Shown here: one piece after another, positions 39,697-48,942 of the stretch
Position numbering within the stretch: position 1 is the first letter of the stretch
How the letters are laid out: every line of letters starts with the position of its first letter
Assembly: GCA_963705545.1 (NCBI GenBank)
Contig: CAVPJX010000005.1
Location: forward strand, 124,001 to 188,000
Direction of reading: 5' to 3'
DNA length: 64,000 bases
From: DATBLY01 sp963705545
GTDB taxonomy: Bacteria; Actinomycetota; UBA4738; HRBIN12
Position numbers and translations under genes: made by a program
Notes under the pieces: generated by a model
Database searches by the model: none
What the model saw: only the letters and a program-made list of their open reading frames with translations
What the model was told of the DNA's origin: nothing

Positions 39697-41013
39697 GTGA
39701 CGTCGAGGCTGCTGCTGAGCGGCGGCTGCGTCCTCACGCTGGGAGCCAAGACCCCGAACTTCGCACGCGCCGACCTGCTGATCGACGGTGGCGTGGTCGC
39801 GGAGGTCGGCAGAGGGATCCGAGCGCGCGACGCCGAGGTGGTGGACGCCACCGACACGATCGTGATGCCGGGCTTCGTCGACACCCACCGTCACGCATGG
39901 ACGACGCTGTTCCGGAACATGGGGATCGGCGACGCTGGCGCCGCCGACACCGCGCGCGTCGACGAGCGGTACGGCCGGGACGATGTCTACGCCGCCACCC
40001 TGATCGGACTGCTGGGCGCTGCGGAGGCGGGCATCACCACGGTCGTCGACTGGTCCCCCCTCGCGGCCGACGGCGGGACCGTGGATGCGGCGTTACAGGC
40101 GCATGCGGATGCCGGGCTCCGCACGGTGTTCGTGCACGCGCCCCGTGAACGCCTCGAGGGTGCGGCCGCCACATCGCTGGAAGCCACCGTTCGATCCTTG
40201 ACGGCGGGCGCGGGGCCGTCGACGAGGATCGCGTTCGGCTCCGTCGTCCCCGGCCCGGGCGACGATCGGATCGTGGACGCGTGGGCTCGGGCACGCGCGC
40301 TCGGCCTGCGCATCCACGCTCACGGGGACCGGCGGGCCCCGCTCGGCGGCGCGATCGCCGCGGCCGCGGCGCGCGGGCTGCTGGGCGAGGACGTCACGCT
40401 GATCCATCCGACCAACGTCGACGACGCGGACCTGGAGGCGATCGCGTCGTCGGGCGCGGCCGTGTCGCTCGCGCCGTCCAGCGAGATGGCCGGCGGTCGC
40501 GGGTCGCCGCCGATCCAGCAGCTGATCGATCGCGACATCCGGCTGGGGCTCGGGGTGGATGACGAACGGGTCACCCCGGGCGACCTCTTCGCGCAGATGC
40601 GGGAGACGATCTCGCTGCAGCACGCGACCGTGTTCGACAGGAAGCTCGCCGGGAAGGCGGGCGTCCCGAAGCTGATGAGCACGCGCGACGTGATCCGCTC
40701 CGCGACCGTCGACGGCGCGCGGGTGGCGGGGTTCGCGGGGGTGACCGGTGCGCTCGAGCCGGGGATGCAGGCGGACGTGGTCGTGCTCCGGACCGACCGG
40801 CCCAACGTCTTCCCGATCAACGATCCGATCGGCGCGGTCGTGTGGGGGATGGACACGTCGAACGTCGATTGGGTCCTCGTCGGCGGGCGCGTCGTGATGC
40901 GCAACGGGCTGCTCGAGGCGGACGTGGCGCGGGCCCGGAGCCTGGCGGAGCAGGCGTGGGCTCGGGTCACCGGCCCCGGCGACATGGTCGCTCAGGGGGG
41001 AGGGATGCGATGA
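39697..41013 (+). CDS. Amidohydrolase/deaminase of the HRH type (cluster copy A)
   Basis: A 438-residue metal-dependent hydrolase of the cytosine-deaminase/SsnA-like superfamily. Metal ligands: His64 and His66 (DTHRHAW), His207/209 (RIHAHGD), His237 (LIHPTN) and Asp288 (LGVDDER). The loop SSEMAGGRGSPPIQQ is shared in pattern with two further copies in this cluster. GTG 39697 is chosen because the urease-like beta-sandwich strand (LLLSGGCVLTLG) follows directly. First gene of the run; its stop overlaps the permease start. Substrate unknown: a cyclic amidine, ureide or aminated ring are possible. Confidence 0.84.
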   Translation: MTSRLLLSGGCVLTLGAKTPNFARADLLIDGGVVAEVGRGIRARDAEVVDATDTIVMPGFVDTHRHAWTTLFRNMGIGDAGAADTARVDERYGRDDVYAATLIGLLGAAEAGITTVVDWSPLAADGGTVDAALQAHADAGLRTVFVHAPRERLEGAAATSLEATVRSLTAGAGPSTRIAFGSVVPGPGDDRIVDAWARARALGLRIHAHGDRRAPLGGAIAAAAARGLLGEDVTLIHPTNVDDADLEAIASSGAAVSLAPSSEMAGGRGSPPIQQLIDRDIRLGLGVDDERVTPGDLFAQMRETISLQHATVFDRKLAGKAGVPKLMSTRDVIRSATVDGARVAGFAGVTGALEPGMQADVVVLRTDRPNVFPINDPIGAVVWGMDTSNVDWVLVGGRVVMRNGLLEADVARARSLAEQAWARVTGPGDMVAQGGGMR

Positions 41014-42068
41014 GCGCGCCCGCGGCCCGGGCTCCGTCATCGGCGCTCACCACGTTCGTGGTCGCCTCCCGGTACCTGCCGGTCTACGTGGCGATCGCTC
41101 TGCTCATCGTGGTGGCGGCGATCTTCGCGCCGGACACGCTCAGCGGGCCGGCCCTCAGCTCGATCGCGCCGTTCGGCACGTTCCTCGCCCTCGCCGCTCT
41201 CGGCCAGATGCTCGTGATCATGACCGGCGGCATCGACCTCAGCGTGCCGGGGACCTTCACGCTCGCCGCCGCCATCACGGTCGGTGTGGGGTCGGCGAGC
41301 GACGAGAAGATCTGGACCGCGATCGGCGTCGCCCTCTTGGCGAGCGCGCTCGTCGGGCTGGTCAACGGGATCCTCGTGGGGGGTCTGGGGCTGAACGCCC
41401 TGATCGTCACCCTGGCGGTCGGGCAGATCGTGATGGGCCTCGCGATCCGCTACTACACCGGGGTCGCGATCCAGACGCCCGTCCCCGAGGGGCTTTCCGC
41501 GTGGACGTCGGCGCGGTTCCTCGGGGTGACGCGGACCTTCTGGATGGGGGTGATCGTCACCGTCGTGCTGATCGTGATCTTCCGATACACGACGCTCGGG
41601 CGCCGGTTCCAAGTCGTCGGGGCGAACCCGACCGCGTCGTGGATCGCCGGCCTCCGGGTGAACCTGAACCAGGTGACGGCCTACGTGGTCGCCGCCTCGC
41701 TGTACGGGATCGCCGGGATCCTCCTGGCGGCCTACCTGCGGACGATCAGCATCACGATCGGGGCCCCGTACCTGCTGGGCCCGATCGCCGCCGTGGTGAT
41801 CGGCGGCGCCTCGCTCACCGGTGGACTGGCGAGCCCACTCTCCACCTGGGCCGCGGCGTTCTTCCTGGCCGGGCTCAATCAGATGATGCGCGTCATGGGG
41901 CTGCCGACGGCGTTGCAGTTCGTGGTGTTCGGCCTCGTCATCGTCGGCGGCATGTTGGTGTCGGGGGATCGGATCATCCGCGCGGTGGAGCAGGTGCTCC
42001 GGGAGCGGAAGCGGCCCGATCCCATGGACGGGCGGACCACGGCCGCTCCCGGCGACGGGACGACGTGA
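41010..42068 (+). CDS. ABC importer permease, ribose/RbsC-like family
   Basis: Inner-membrane subunit of 352 residues with about 8-10 helices. GQMLVIMTGGIDLSVPGTF is the family signature near residue 66, NALIVTLAVGQIVMGLA and GIAGILLAAYLRTISI are typical. The basic tail (VLRERKRPDP) is cytoplasmic. It is one of two different permeases in this system; the other is fused to a hydrolase. Sugar-type importers of this class also take up nucleosides and other small polar compounds. Confidence 0.88.
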   Translation: MSAPAARAPSSALTTFVVASRYLPVYVAIALLIVVAAIFAPDTLSGPALSSIAPFGTFLALAALGQMLVIMTGGIDLSVPGTFTLAAAITVGVGSASDEKIWTAIGVALLASALVGLVNGILVGGLGLNALIVTLAVGQIVMGLAIRYYTGVAIQTPVPEGLSAWTSARFLGVTRTFWMGVIVTVVLIVIFRYTTLGRRFQVVGANPTASWIAGLRVNLNQVTAYVVAASLYGIAGILLAAYLRTISITIGAPYLLGPIAAVVIGGASLTGGLASPLSTWAAAFFLAGLNQMMRVMGLPTALQFVVFGLVIVGGMLVSGDRIIRAVEQVLRERKRPDPMDGRTTAAPGDGTT

Positions 42069-42139
42069 GGAAGGAGGGGGAGTTGACGGGTCCCACGAAC
42101 CGGGACGGCAGGAGCAGATCGACCCAGGAGGGGAGGAAC

Positions 42140-43453
42140 ATGAAGCGGATCAAGATCGTCGGCATCGTCGCCGTGCTCGCCTTGATCGCGGCGGCGTGCG
42201 GTGGCGGTGATGACGAGGGCGGCACGACCACCGGCTCCACCGGTGGCGCGACCGCTGCAACGGGGGCCTCGGGGGCGAGCGGCGCTACCGGCGAATTGTC
42301 CGAGTACGGCGAGAGCACCGACGCCGACCCGGCTCTCGTGGAGAAGGCCCTCGGGCTGTCTCCCGAGGAGGTGAACGACGCGATCGTGCTCGCGTCGATC
42401 GCTCGCGCCAGCCAGGACCTCGACCAGGCCACGATCGACAAGGCGCTGGAGTGCTGGGCCGCGACCAAGTGCGACACGGGGAGCGGCGGGGACGTCGTCA
42501 TGGGCTACGCCGACGGCGGAGGCCTCAACGTGTGGCGTCAGGTGACCCGCATGGAGGCGATCCTCCAAGCCCTCACGTACCCAGAGATCGGCACGATGAT
42601 GTTCCGGGACGCGCAGTGGAACCCCGACCCGGCGGTGGCCGCGGGAGACATCGAGTTCCTGATCCAGGCCGGCGTCGACTTCATCATCGGCTACCCCGAC
42701 CAGGGGACGAACATCGCCGATGCGATCCTCGATGCGAAGGCGGCCGGCATCCCCTACTCCACGTACTCTGCCGGCTGGGTCGGGCTCCCCGGCCAGGAGG
42801 GGGCGCTCGTCCCCGGTGAGGACTACCTGACCGTCGTCGGGGAGGACCTCTGCGCGCTCGGGAACAGCTTCGCCACGGTGATCAACGACGGGGTCGGTTC
42901 GGGCAAGGTCGGCCTGATGGGCGGCACGCCCGGGAACGCGCTGTCGCTCGGATGGCAGCAGTGCTACGAGCAGGCGCTCGACAGCTCGATCAAGACGCTC
43001 GGCCCCGCCGACACGTACTGGTCGAACGACGTCGCGTTGCAGACGATGAGCGGCTGGCTGTCCACGGACCCGGACATCGCCGGGTACGCCTACGAGTATG
43101 CGGACGGGTTGAACACCGGACTGCAGGCCTACGACGACCTGGGGATCCCGGTCCCCGCCCTGACGATGGCGCTGCGGACGGACGAGCAGACCCTGTTCTG
43201 CACCTGGAAGAAGATGAACAACCCGGACGTCCACATCTGGTACTCGGCGGGCGGCAACTTCCAGTCACGGACCGCTGTTACCGCGTCGATGATGTACCTG
43301 CAGGGCGCGGAGATCCCGCCGGAGATCGTCGTGCCGCACGTGATGCGTGAGATCACGGCCGACGACTGCAACCCGGACCGGGTGACCCCAACGGTGTCAG
43401 GCACCTCGTTGGTGCCGGACTCCGTGCTCGCCCTGATGTACCCGAACGGATGA
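42140..43453 (+). CDS. ABC transporter substrate-binding lipoprotein
   Basis: Periplasmic-binding-protein type I of 437 residues. Signal MKRIKIVGIVAVLALIAAAC ends in a lipobox with Cys20, followed by a Gly/Thr/Ser/Ala-rich spacer to about residue 55. The ligand domain includes FLIQAGVDFIIGYPDQGTNI and GKVGLMGGTPGN. A helical insertion (ALGLSPEEVNDAIVL... region, about 70-115) before the domain is unusual. GGGGAGGA precedes the ATG. Ligand unknown; no sugar-specific residues can be assigned by eye. Confidence 0.85.
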   Translation: MKRIKIVGIVAVLALIAAACGGGDDEGGTTTGSTGGATAATGASGASGATGELSEYGESTDADPALVEKALGLSPEEVNDAIVLASIARASQDLDQATIDKALECWAATKCDTGSGGDVVMGYADGGGLNVWRQVTRMEAILQALTYPEIGTMMFRDAQWNPDPAVAAGDIEFLIQAGVDFIIGYPDQGTNIADAILDAKAAGIPYSTYSAGWVGLPGQEGALVPGEDYLTVVGEDLCALGNSFATVINDGVGSGKVGLMGGTPGNALSLGWQQCYEQALDSSIKTLGPADTYWSNDVALQTMSGWLSTDPDIAGYAYEYADGLNTGLQAYDDLGIPVPALTMALRTDEQTLFCTWKKMNNPDVHIWYSAGGNFQSRTAVTASMMYLQGAEIPPEIVVPHVMREITADDCNPDRVTPTVSGTSLVPDSVLALMYPNG

Positions 43454-45045
43454 GTGAGAGCGACCACCGAGGAGGGTCGACGACCGACGGGCTCGTACTC
43501 GAGCTGCACGGGGTCTCCCGGCAGTTCGGTGCGGTGCGAGCGCTGACCGACGTCAGCTTCGACTGCCGTGCCGGGGAGGTCCACGCGCTCGTGGGCGAGA
43601 ACGGCTCGGGGAAGTCGACCCTCCTCGGGGTCGCGAGCGGATTCGTGGACCCCGATCGGGGCACGATCCGCATCGGAGGTGAACGCCTCCGCCGGGACTC
43701 GCCGGCGGAGGCGCGCAAGCTCGGGCTGGCGATGGCTTATCAGGACACCTCGCTGATCCTGGCCCAGCCGGTCAAGAACAACCTGTACCTGGCGGCGCCA
43801 CCGGAGCAGCGACCGCCGTTCTGGCGCCGGAAGAAGTGGGCCCGGCGCGTCCTGCGGGAGTTCGACCTGGATCTCGAGCTGTTCCCCGACGCCTCGGCCG
43901 GGTTCCTGACCCTGGCCGAGCGGCAGCTCTTCGAGGTCGCCAAGGCGCTCGTGACCGATCCGAAGGTGCTGCTGCTCGACGAGCCAACGACCGCCCTGGG
44001 TCCGAACGAGGTCGAGGCGCTGCACCGGACGGTGGTCGCCTGCCGTCGGCGCGGGGTGGGGGTGGTGTACGTGAGCCACCGTCTCCCCGAGGTCCTGGAG
44101 GTCGCGGACCGGATCACCGTGTTGCGTGACGGGCGGAACCGGGGGACGTTCCTCGCGAGCGAGACGAGCGAAGCGGCGTTGGTCGATCTGATCGTCGGCC
44201 GTCCCTTCGAGGCGGCCTTCCCACCGCCCGCGCCCCAGGCCGGCGAGCCGCGCGAGGTGCTGGTCGTCGACGGTCTGCAGGGCCAGTCGTTCGGACCGGT
44301 CAGCTTCAGCCTGGAGGCCGGCGAGATCGTCGGCGTGGCGGGCGCCGAGGGTAACGGCCAGCCGCAGCTCTTCGATTGCCTGGCGGGTCGCCAACCGCCC
44401 AAGGCGGGCCGGGTCGCCGTGAACGGCAAGGACCTGATGCTGATCTCCACCCATGAGGCGGTGCGATCCGGGATCATGCTGCTGCCCGGCGATCGCAAGC
44501 ACGAGGCGCTCATGCCGGTGCTCGGCGTTCGGGTCAACGCCACGGTCCAGACGCTCCGACGCTTCAGCGTGGTCGGCTTCCTCCGGCGTCGGACCGAGCG
44601 CCGGTCGGTCGAGGGGCTGATCGAGCGCCTCAAGATCCGCACGCCGTCGCTCGAGCAACCCGTGCAGTTCCTCTCGGGCGGCAACCAGCAGAAGGTCGCC
44701 GTGTCTCGCTCCTTCCTGCGGGAGCCGGCCGTCATCCTCGCGTACGAGCCGACCCAAGGCGTCGACGTCGGCTCCCGCTTCGACATCTACGAGGCCCTGC
44801 GTTCGCGGACCGACGCCGGCACGGCGCTGCTGGTGAAGTCGAGTGACCCACTCGAACTCGCCGGGTTCTGCGACCGCGTGCTGGTGATGTCCCGGGGCCA
44901 GATCATCGAGGAGATCCCCGGCGACGAGCTCGACGAGCATCGCATCGTCGAGGCGATCGTCCGAGGTCCCGGTCTCTCCAAGGCCGGACGCTCGCCGCTC
45001 GGCGTGGCGATGCCTAAGGCCCCCTCTTCGCAGGGCGCCACGTGA
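43450..45045 (+). CDS. ABC importer ATPase with two nucleotide-binding domains
   Basis: RbsA/MglA-type double ATPase of 531 residues. NBD1 is complete: Walker A GENGSGKST, signature-like LTLAERQLFEVAKAL, Walker B VLLLDEPTTALG and H-loop YVSHRL. NBD2 has the degenerate Walker A usual for this class (GAEGNGQPQ) and a good signature (LSGGNQQK), but its Walker B reads VILAYEPTQ: Tyr replaces the magnesium Asp. Only NBD1 is therefore expected to hydrolyse ATP. It overlaps both neighbours by 4 nt. Confidence 0.9.
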   Translation: MSESDHRGGSTTDGLVLELHGVSRQFGAVRALTDVSFDCRAGEVHALVGENGSGKSTLLGVASGFVDPDRGTIRIGGERLRRDSPAEARKLGLAMAYQDTSLILAQPVKNNLYLAAPPEQRPPFWRRKKWARRVLREFDLDLELFPDASAGFLTLAERQLFEVAKALVTDPKVLLLDEPTTALGPNEVEALHRTVVACRRRGVGVVYVSHRLPEVLEVADRITVLRDGRNRGTFLASETSEAALVDLIVGRPFEAAFPPPAPQAGEPREVLVVDGLQGQSFGPVSFSLEAGEIVGVAGAEGNGQPQLFDCLAGRQPPKAGRVAVNGKDLMLISTHEAVRSGIMLLPGDRKHEALMPVLGVRVNATVQTLRRFSVVGFLRRRTERRSVEGLIERLKIRTPSLEQPVQFLSGGNQQKVAVSRSFLREPAVILAYEPTQGVDVGSRFDIYEALRSRTDAGTALLVKSSDPLELAGFCDRVLVMSRGQIIEEIPGDELDEHRIVEAIVRGPGLSKAGRSPLGVAMPKAPSSQGAT

Positions 45046-47492
45046 GCCGTCTCGACTCAGCCAGGCTCGCGGTCCGCAAGATCCTGCGGGATGCTCGGGA
45101 CAAGAACAAGTGGCGGAAGATCGTGCGGTTCCGACTGTGGATGCCCGTGGTCCTGCAACTACTGCTGATCGCCGCGGTGATCCTGTACACGAACACCCGG
45201 TTCCCCGGGTTCATGAACCAGCGCAACGTCGAGAACGTGCTGTTCCTGGCGGTCCCGCTCGCGATCGTCGCGATGGGGCAGACGCACGCGCTGCTCGTCG
45301 GTTACCTGGACCTCTCCGTCGGCGCCATGGTCACGCTCGGCGTGGTGATCGCTTCATTCCTGATCGGTCCGGAGTCGACGACCGGGGAGATCATCGTCGG
45401 GGCCGGCGCGATCATCCTGGCGGGCGTGGCGCTCGGGCTCGTGAACGGTGGCGTGGTCCTCGGGTTCAAGATCCCCTCGATCATCGCCACGCTGGCGACG
45501 CTCAGCATCTTGAACGGGATCTCGCTCACGCTTCGAGAGACGCCGGGCGGGTCGATCGACCGCGCGTTCACGTCGTGGCTCTCCGCCGGGATCGGGCCCA
45601 TCCCCCTGGCGTTCGTCGGGGTCGCGGCGGCGGCGATCGCCCTCGACTACTGGCTCCACGCGAGCGGCTCGGGACTGCAGTTGCGGGCGACCGGGTTCGA
45701 TGAGCGATCGGCGAAGCGAGGCGGGGTGCGGACGACGTGGGTCCGTCTCCGCGCGATGGCGCTCTCCGCGGCGTTCGCCGCCGTCGCCTCGTTCTTCGTG
45801 ATGGCTCGATCAGGGATCGGGAACGCGCAGATCGGCGACAGCTATGCCCTCGCGAGCATCACCGCCGCCGTGCTCGGCGGCGCCGCGCTCTCGGGCGGCC
45901 GCGCGACGTTCATCGGGGCGTCGGTCGCGTCGGTGCTCCTCGCGTTGATCCTCACCGCCCTCCCGTTCCTCGGGTTGTCCGCCGAGCACGGCCTGATGAT
46001 CACGGGTGTCCTCGTGCTGCTGGGGATCGTGCTGTTCCAGCTGGGCGACATCAAGGAGCTCGTGAAGCGCAACTACAAGCGCGCCCGACGCCTGATGGTC
46101 GGCAGTCGTCCCCCGAAGGCGGCGGAGATCCCGGAGCTCTACCCGGCCGACGTCGACTTCTCGGTTCCCCCGACCGGCCGGACGCTCCTCCGTGGCGGCA
46201 TCGTGCTCAGCCTGGATCCGCGCGTCGGCGACTTCCGGACCGGGGACGTCCTGATCGATGGGGGACGGATCGTGGAGGTCGGGCCGAGCCTGTCGGCCGC
46301 CGACGCCGACGTGATCGACGCGACGGGGATGATCGTGATGCCGGGGTTCGTCGATACCCACCGGCACATCTGGGAGGGCTTACTGCGGAACATCGGGACG
46401 GACGTCCCGCTCGAGGGGCGGTCGAGCTACATCTCGTTCGTGCTGCACAAGCTCGCGCCCGCGTTCCGGCCGGAGGATGCGTACATCGGCGACCTGATCT
46501 CGGCGCTGGGCGCGATCGACGCCGGCATCACGACCCTGCTCGACTGGTCACACATCCAGGGTTCGCCGGCCCACACCGACGCGGTGATCCAGGCGCTTCG
46601 GGACTCCGGCCTGCGCGCCGTCTTCGCCTACGGGTTCCCGTGGTGGGGCAAGTGGGAGGAGCGTCAGCCGAGCTGGTTCGTCCGCGCGGCGACCGAGTAC
46701 TTCACCTCGAAGGACCAGATGCTCACCCTCGCGCTGGCGGCGCCGGGCCCCGAGTTCACCGACTTCGAGGTGTCCCGGGACCATTGGAAGCTCGCGCGCG
46801 AGGCGGACGCCCGGATCACGACCCACGTGGGCGTGGGGAGCTACGGCCTGGACGGCAAGGTCCAGGAGATGGGCGAGGCCGGGCTCCTCGGTCCCGATAC
46901 GACGTACATCCATTGCACCACGCTGAACGACACCGAGATCCAGATGATCGTCGACACGGGCGGCACGGTCTCGCTCGCGTCGCCGGTCGAGATGATGATG
47001 GGCCACGGGATGCCCCCGATCCAGAAGTTCCTCGACCGGGGACTCGCGCCGAGCCTGTCCGTGGACGTCGAGACGAACGTGCCCGGCGACATGTTCAACC
47101 AGATGCGCTCGGTGCTCGCGCTGCAGCGGGCCACGGCCACGGCCGAGGAGAAGGCGCCGATGTCGACCGCGGACGTCCTGGCCTGCGCCACGATCGAGGG
47201 AGCCAAGGCGGTCGGGCTCGACGCGCGCGTTGGGACCCTGACCCCGGGCAAGCAGGCGGACGTGATCATGCTGCGGACCGACCGGTTGAACGTCACCCCG
47301 ATGAACGACCCGGTCACCGCGGTCGTCGCCGGCATGGATACGGGCAACGTCGACACGGTCTTGATCGCCGGCCGGTTGATGAAGCGCAAGGGGGAGTTGC
47401 TCCACGTCGACTGGCCGGCGGTCAAGCGGATGGCCGCCGAGTCCCGGGACTTCGTCGTGGCGAAGTCCGGGTTCAAGGTGCCGAGTATCTGA
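45042..47492 (+). CDS. Fusion of ABC importer permease and amidohydrolase
   Basis: A single 816-residue open frame. Residues 1-345 form a ribose-type ABC permease (GQTHALLVGYLDLSVGAM; GGAALSGGRATFIGASVAS; about 8-10 helices). A basic linker follows (346-380, LVKRNYKRARRLMVGSRPPK). Residues 381-816 are a full amidohydrolase: His440/His442 (DTHRHIW), His595 (THVG), His624 (IHCTT), Asp675 (SVDVETN) and loop VEMMMGHGMPPIQK. The hydrolase would hang on the cytoplasmic face of the importer, so substrate could be cut on entry. There is no stop or coding break between the parts. It overlaps the ATPase gene by 4 nt. Confidence 0.9.
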   Translation: MSRLDSARLAVRKILRDARDKNKWRKIVRFRLWMPVVLQLLLIAAVILYTNTRFPGFMNQRNVENVLFLAVPLAIVAMGQTHALLVGYLDLSVGAMVTLGVVIASFLIGPESTTGEIIVGAGAIILAGVALGLVNGGVVLGFKIPSIIATLATLSILNGISLTLRETPGGSIDRAFTSWLSAGIGPIPLAFVGVAAAAIALDYWLHASGSGLQLRATGFDERSAKRGGVRTTWVRLRAMALSAAFAAVASFFVMARSGIGNAQIGDSYALASITAAVLGGAALSGGRATFIGASVASVLLALILTALPFLGLSAEHGLMITGVLVLLGIVLFQLGDIKELVKRNYKRARRLMVGSRPPKAAEIPELYPADVDFSVPPTGRTLLRGGIVLSLDPRVGDFRTGDVLIDGGRIVEVGPSLSAADADVIDATGMIVMPGFVDTHRHIWEGLLRNIGTDVPLEGRSSYISFVLHKLAPAFRPEDAYIGDLISALGAIDAGITTLLDWSHIQGSPAHTDAVIQALRDSGLRAVFAYGFPWWGKWEERQPSWFVRAATEYFTSKDQMLTLALAAPGPEFTDFEVSRDHWKLAREADARITTHVGVGSYGLDGKVQEMGEAGLLGPDTTYIHCTTLNDTEIQMIVDTGGTVSLASPVEMMMGHGMPPIQKFLDRGLAPSLSVDVETNVPGDMFNQMRSVLALQRATATAEEKAPMSTADVLACATIEGAKAVGLDARVGTLTPGKQADVIMLRTDRLNVTPMNDPVTAVVAGMDTGNVDTVLIAGRLMKRKGELLHVDWPAVKRMAAESRDFVVAKSGFKVPSI

Positions 47493-47672
47493 TGGTGAGG
47501 ATGAAGTGACGCTGGACGCGACATCCATCGTGGCTGGACGCGCTCGGGTCGGGACCGACCGTGCGCGTGCGTGGGGAACCGGCGTATCATGCACCCCGCG
47601 ACGGACCCGCACAGTGAGGCTGACCGGAAGCCGGTCGCCGCGCCCAGCCTCCGAGGAGAGAGGGGATCGCTG

Positions 47673-48932
47673 ATGAGCATGGACGGGTTCCCGGTCGCGA
47701 CCACCCCCGCCCCCGGCATCGCGGGCGTCGACTGGGAGGTTCGGGTCGACTTCGAGCGCCTGCGGACCTACCGGTTGGAGCGGACCCGACGAGCGCTCGC
47801 GGCGTCCGATCTGGGCGCGCTCCTGCTCTTCGAGACGAGCAACATCCGCTACGTCACCTCCACGCAGATCGGGTATTGGGCGTTCAACAAGGGCGAGCGC
47901 TATGCCCTCTTGACGCGCACCGGCCGTCCGCGCATCTTCGACTTCGGCTCCGCGGCGAAGGCTCACCGCCTCCAGCTCCCGCACCTGTACGACGAGACGA
48001 ACTCGGTCGGCGGCAACACCGGGCTGCAGGGCGCGATCCATCCGCGCGTCGGGCTGCAGGCGCGCGCGGTTCAGGAGATCCGCTCGATCATGGCGGAGGA
48101 GGGTGTCGGCGACATGCCGCTCGGCGTCGACGTCGCCGAGACCTCGATCTTCCTCGAGCTGATGGAGGCCGGGATCACGGTCCGCGACGGTCAACAGGTG
48201 ATGGCCGATGCACGGGAGATCAAGAGTCCCGACGAGATCATGTTGCTGACGCAGGCGTGCGCGATGGTCGACGGGGTCTATCAGGACATCTTCGAGGCAC
48301 TGAAGCCGGGGGTGCGGGAGAGCGACATCGTGGCGCTGGCGCATGCTCGCCTGTTCGAGATGGGATCGGAGTTCGTCGAGGCGATCAACTCGATCGCCGG
48401 CGAACGATGCAGTCCGCACCCGCACGTCTTCACGGATCGCTTGATCCGACCGGGCGACCAGGCGTACTTCGACATCATCCACACGTTCAACGGCTACAAG
48501 ACCTGCTACTACCGGACGTTCGTCGTCGGGCGGGCGACGACCGCCCAGCGCGACGCGTTCAAGCGGTCACGCGAGTGGATGGACTCGGCGATCGATCTCG
48601 TCAAGCCTGGGGTGTCGACGGACCAGATCGCCGCCGTCTGGCCGAAAGCCGAGGAGTTCGGGTTCTCAGACGAGATGGACGCGTTCGGGTTGCAGTTCGG
48701 TCACGGGGTCGGGGTGAGCCTGCACGAGCGGCCGATCATCACGAGGCTGAACTCCTTCGTGGATCCGCTGGAGGTCAAGGAGGGCATGCTCTTCGCCCTC
48801 GAGACGTACTGCCCCGCCGCCGACGGGCGCTCGGCGGCGCGGATCGAGGAAGAGGTCGTCGTCACGGCCGACGGGTGCCGCGTGATCACGCTGTTCCCGT
48901 GCGAAGAGCTGATGGTCGCGAACGAGTATTGA
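47673..48932 (+). CDS. M24 (creatinase/aminopeptidase P fold) protein with altered metal site
   Basis: A 419-residue pita-bread-fold protein. The N-terminal creatinase-like domain has ALLLFETSNIRYVT. In the catalytic domain Asp267 (YFDII), His344 (FGHGVG), Glu377 (ALETY) and Glu393 (IEEEVV) match M24 metal ligands, but the second Asp, normally in GYxSDxTRT, is Cys278 in GYKTCYYRTF. A dinuclear peptidase site is thus doubtful; creatinase and related C-N hydrolases of this fold work without metals. ATG 47673 is preceded by GAGAGAGGGG. A TATCAT box at 47585 may give it a separate promoter. Confidence 0.8.
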   Translation: MSMDGFPVATTPAPGIAGVDWEVRVDFERLRTYRLERTRRALAASDLGALLLFETSNIRYVTSTQIGYWAFNKGERYALLTRTGRPRIFDFGSAAKAHRLQLPHLYDETNSVGGNTGLQGAIHPRVGLQARAVQEIRSIMAEEGVGDMPLGVDVAETSIFLELMEAGITVRDGQQVMADAREIKSPDEIMLLTQACAMVDGVYQDIFEALKPGVRESDIVALAHARLFEMGSEFVEAINSIAGERCSPHPHVFTDRLIRPGDQAYFDIIHTFNGYKTCYYRTFVVGRATTAQRDAFKRSREWMDSAIDLVKPGVSTDQIAAVWPKAEEFGFSDEMDAFGLQFGHGVGVSLHERPIITRLNSFVDPLEVKEGMLFALETYCPAADGRSAARIEEEVVVTADGCRVITLFPCEELMVANEY

Positions 48933-48942
48933 GGGTTCGACG

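Noticed and set aside
47673..48932. DMSP lyase DddP
   Set aside because: DddP is an M24 homologue, but it keeps an Asp where this protein has Cys278, and surrounding motifs differ; no sulfur-metabolism genes are adjacent.
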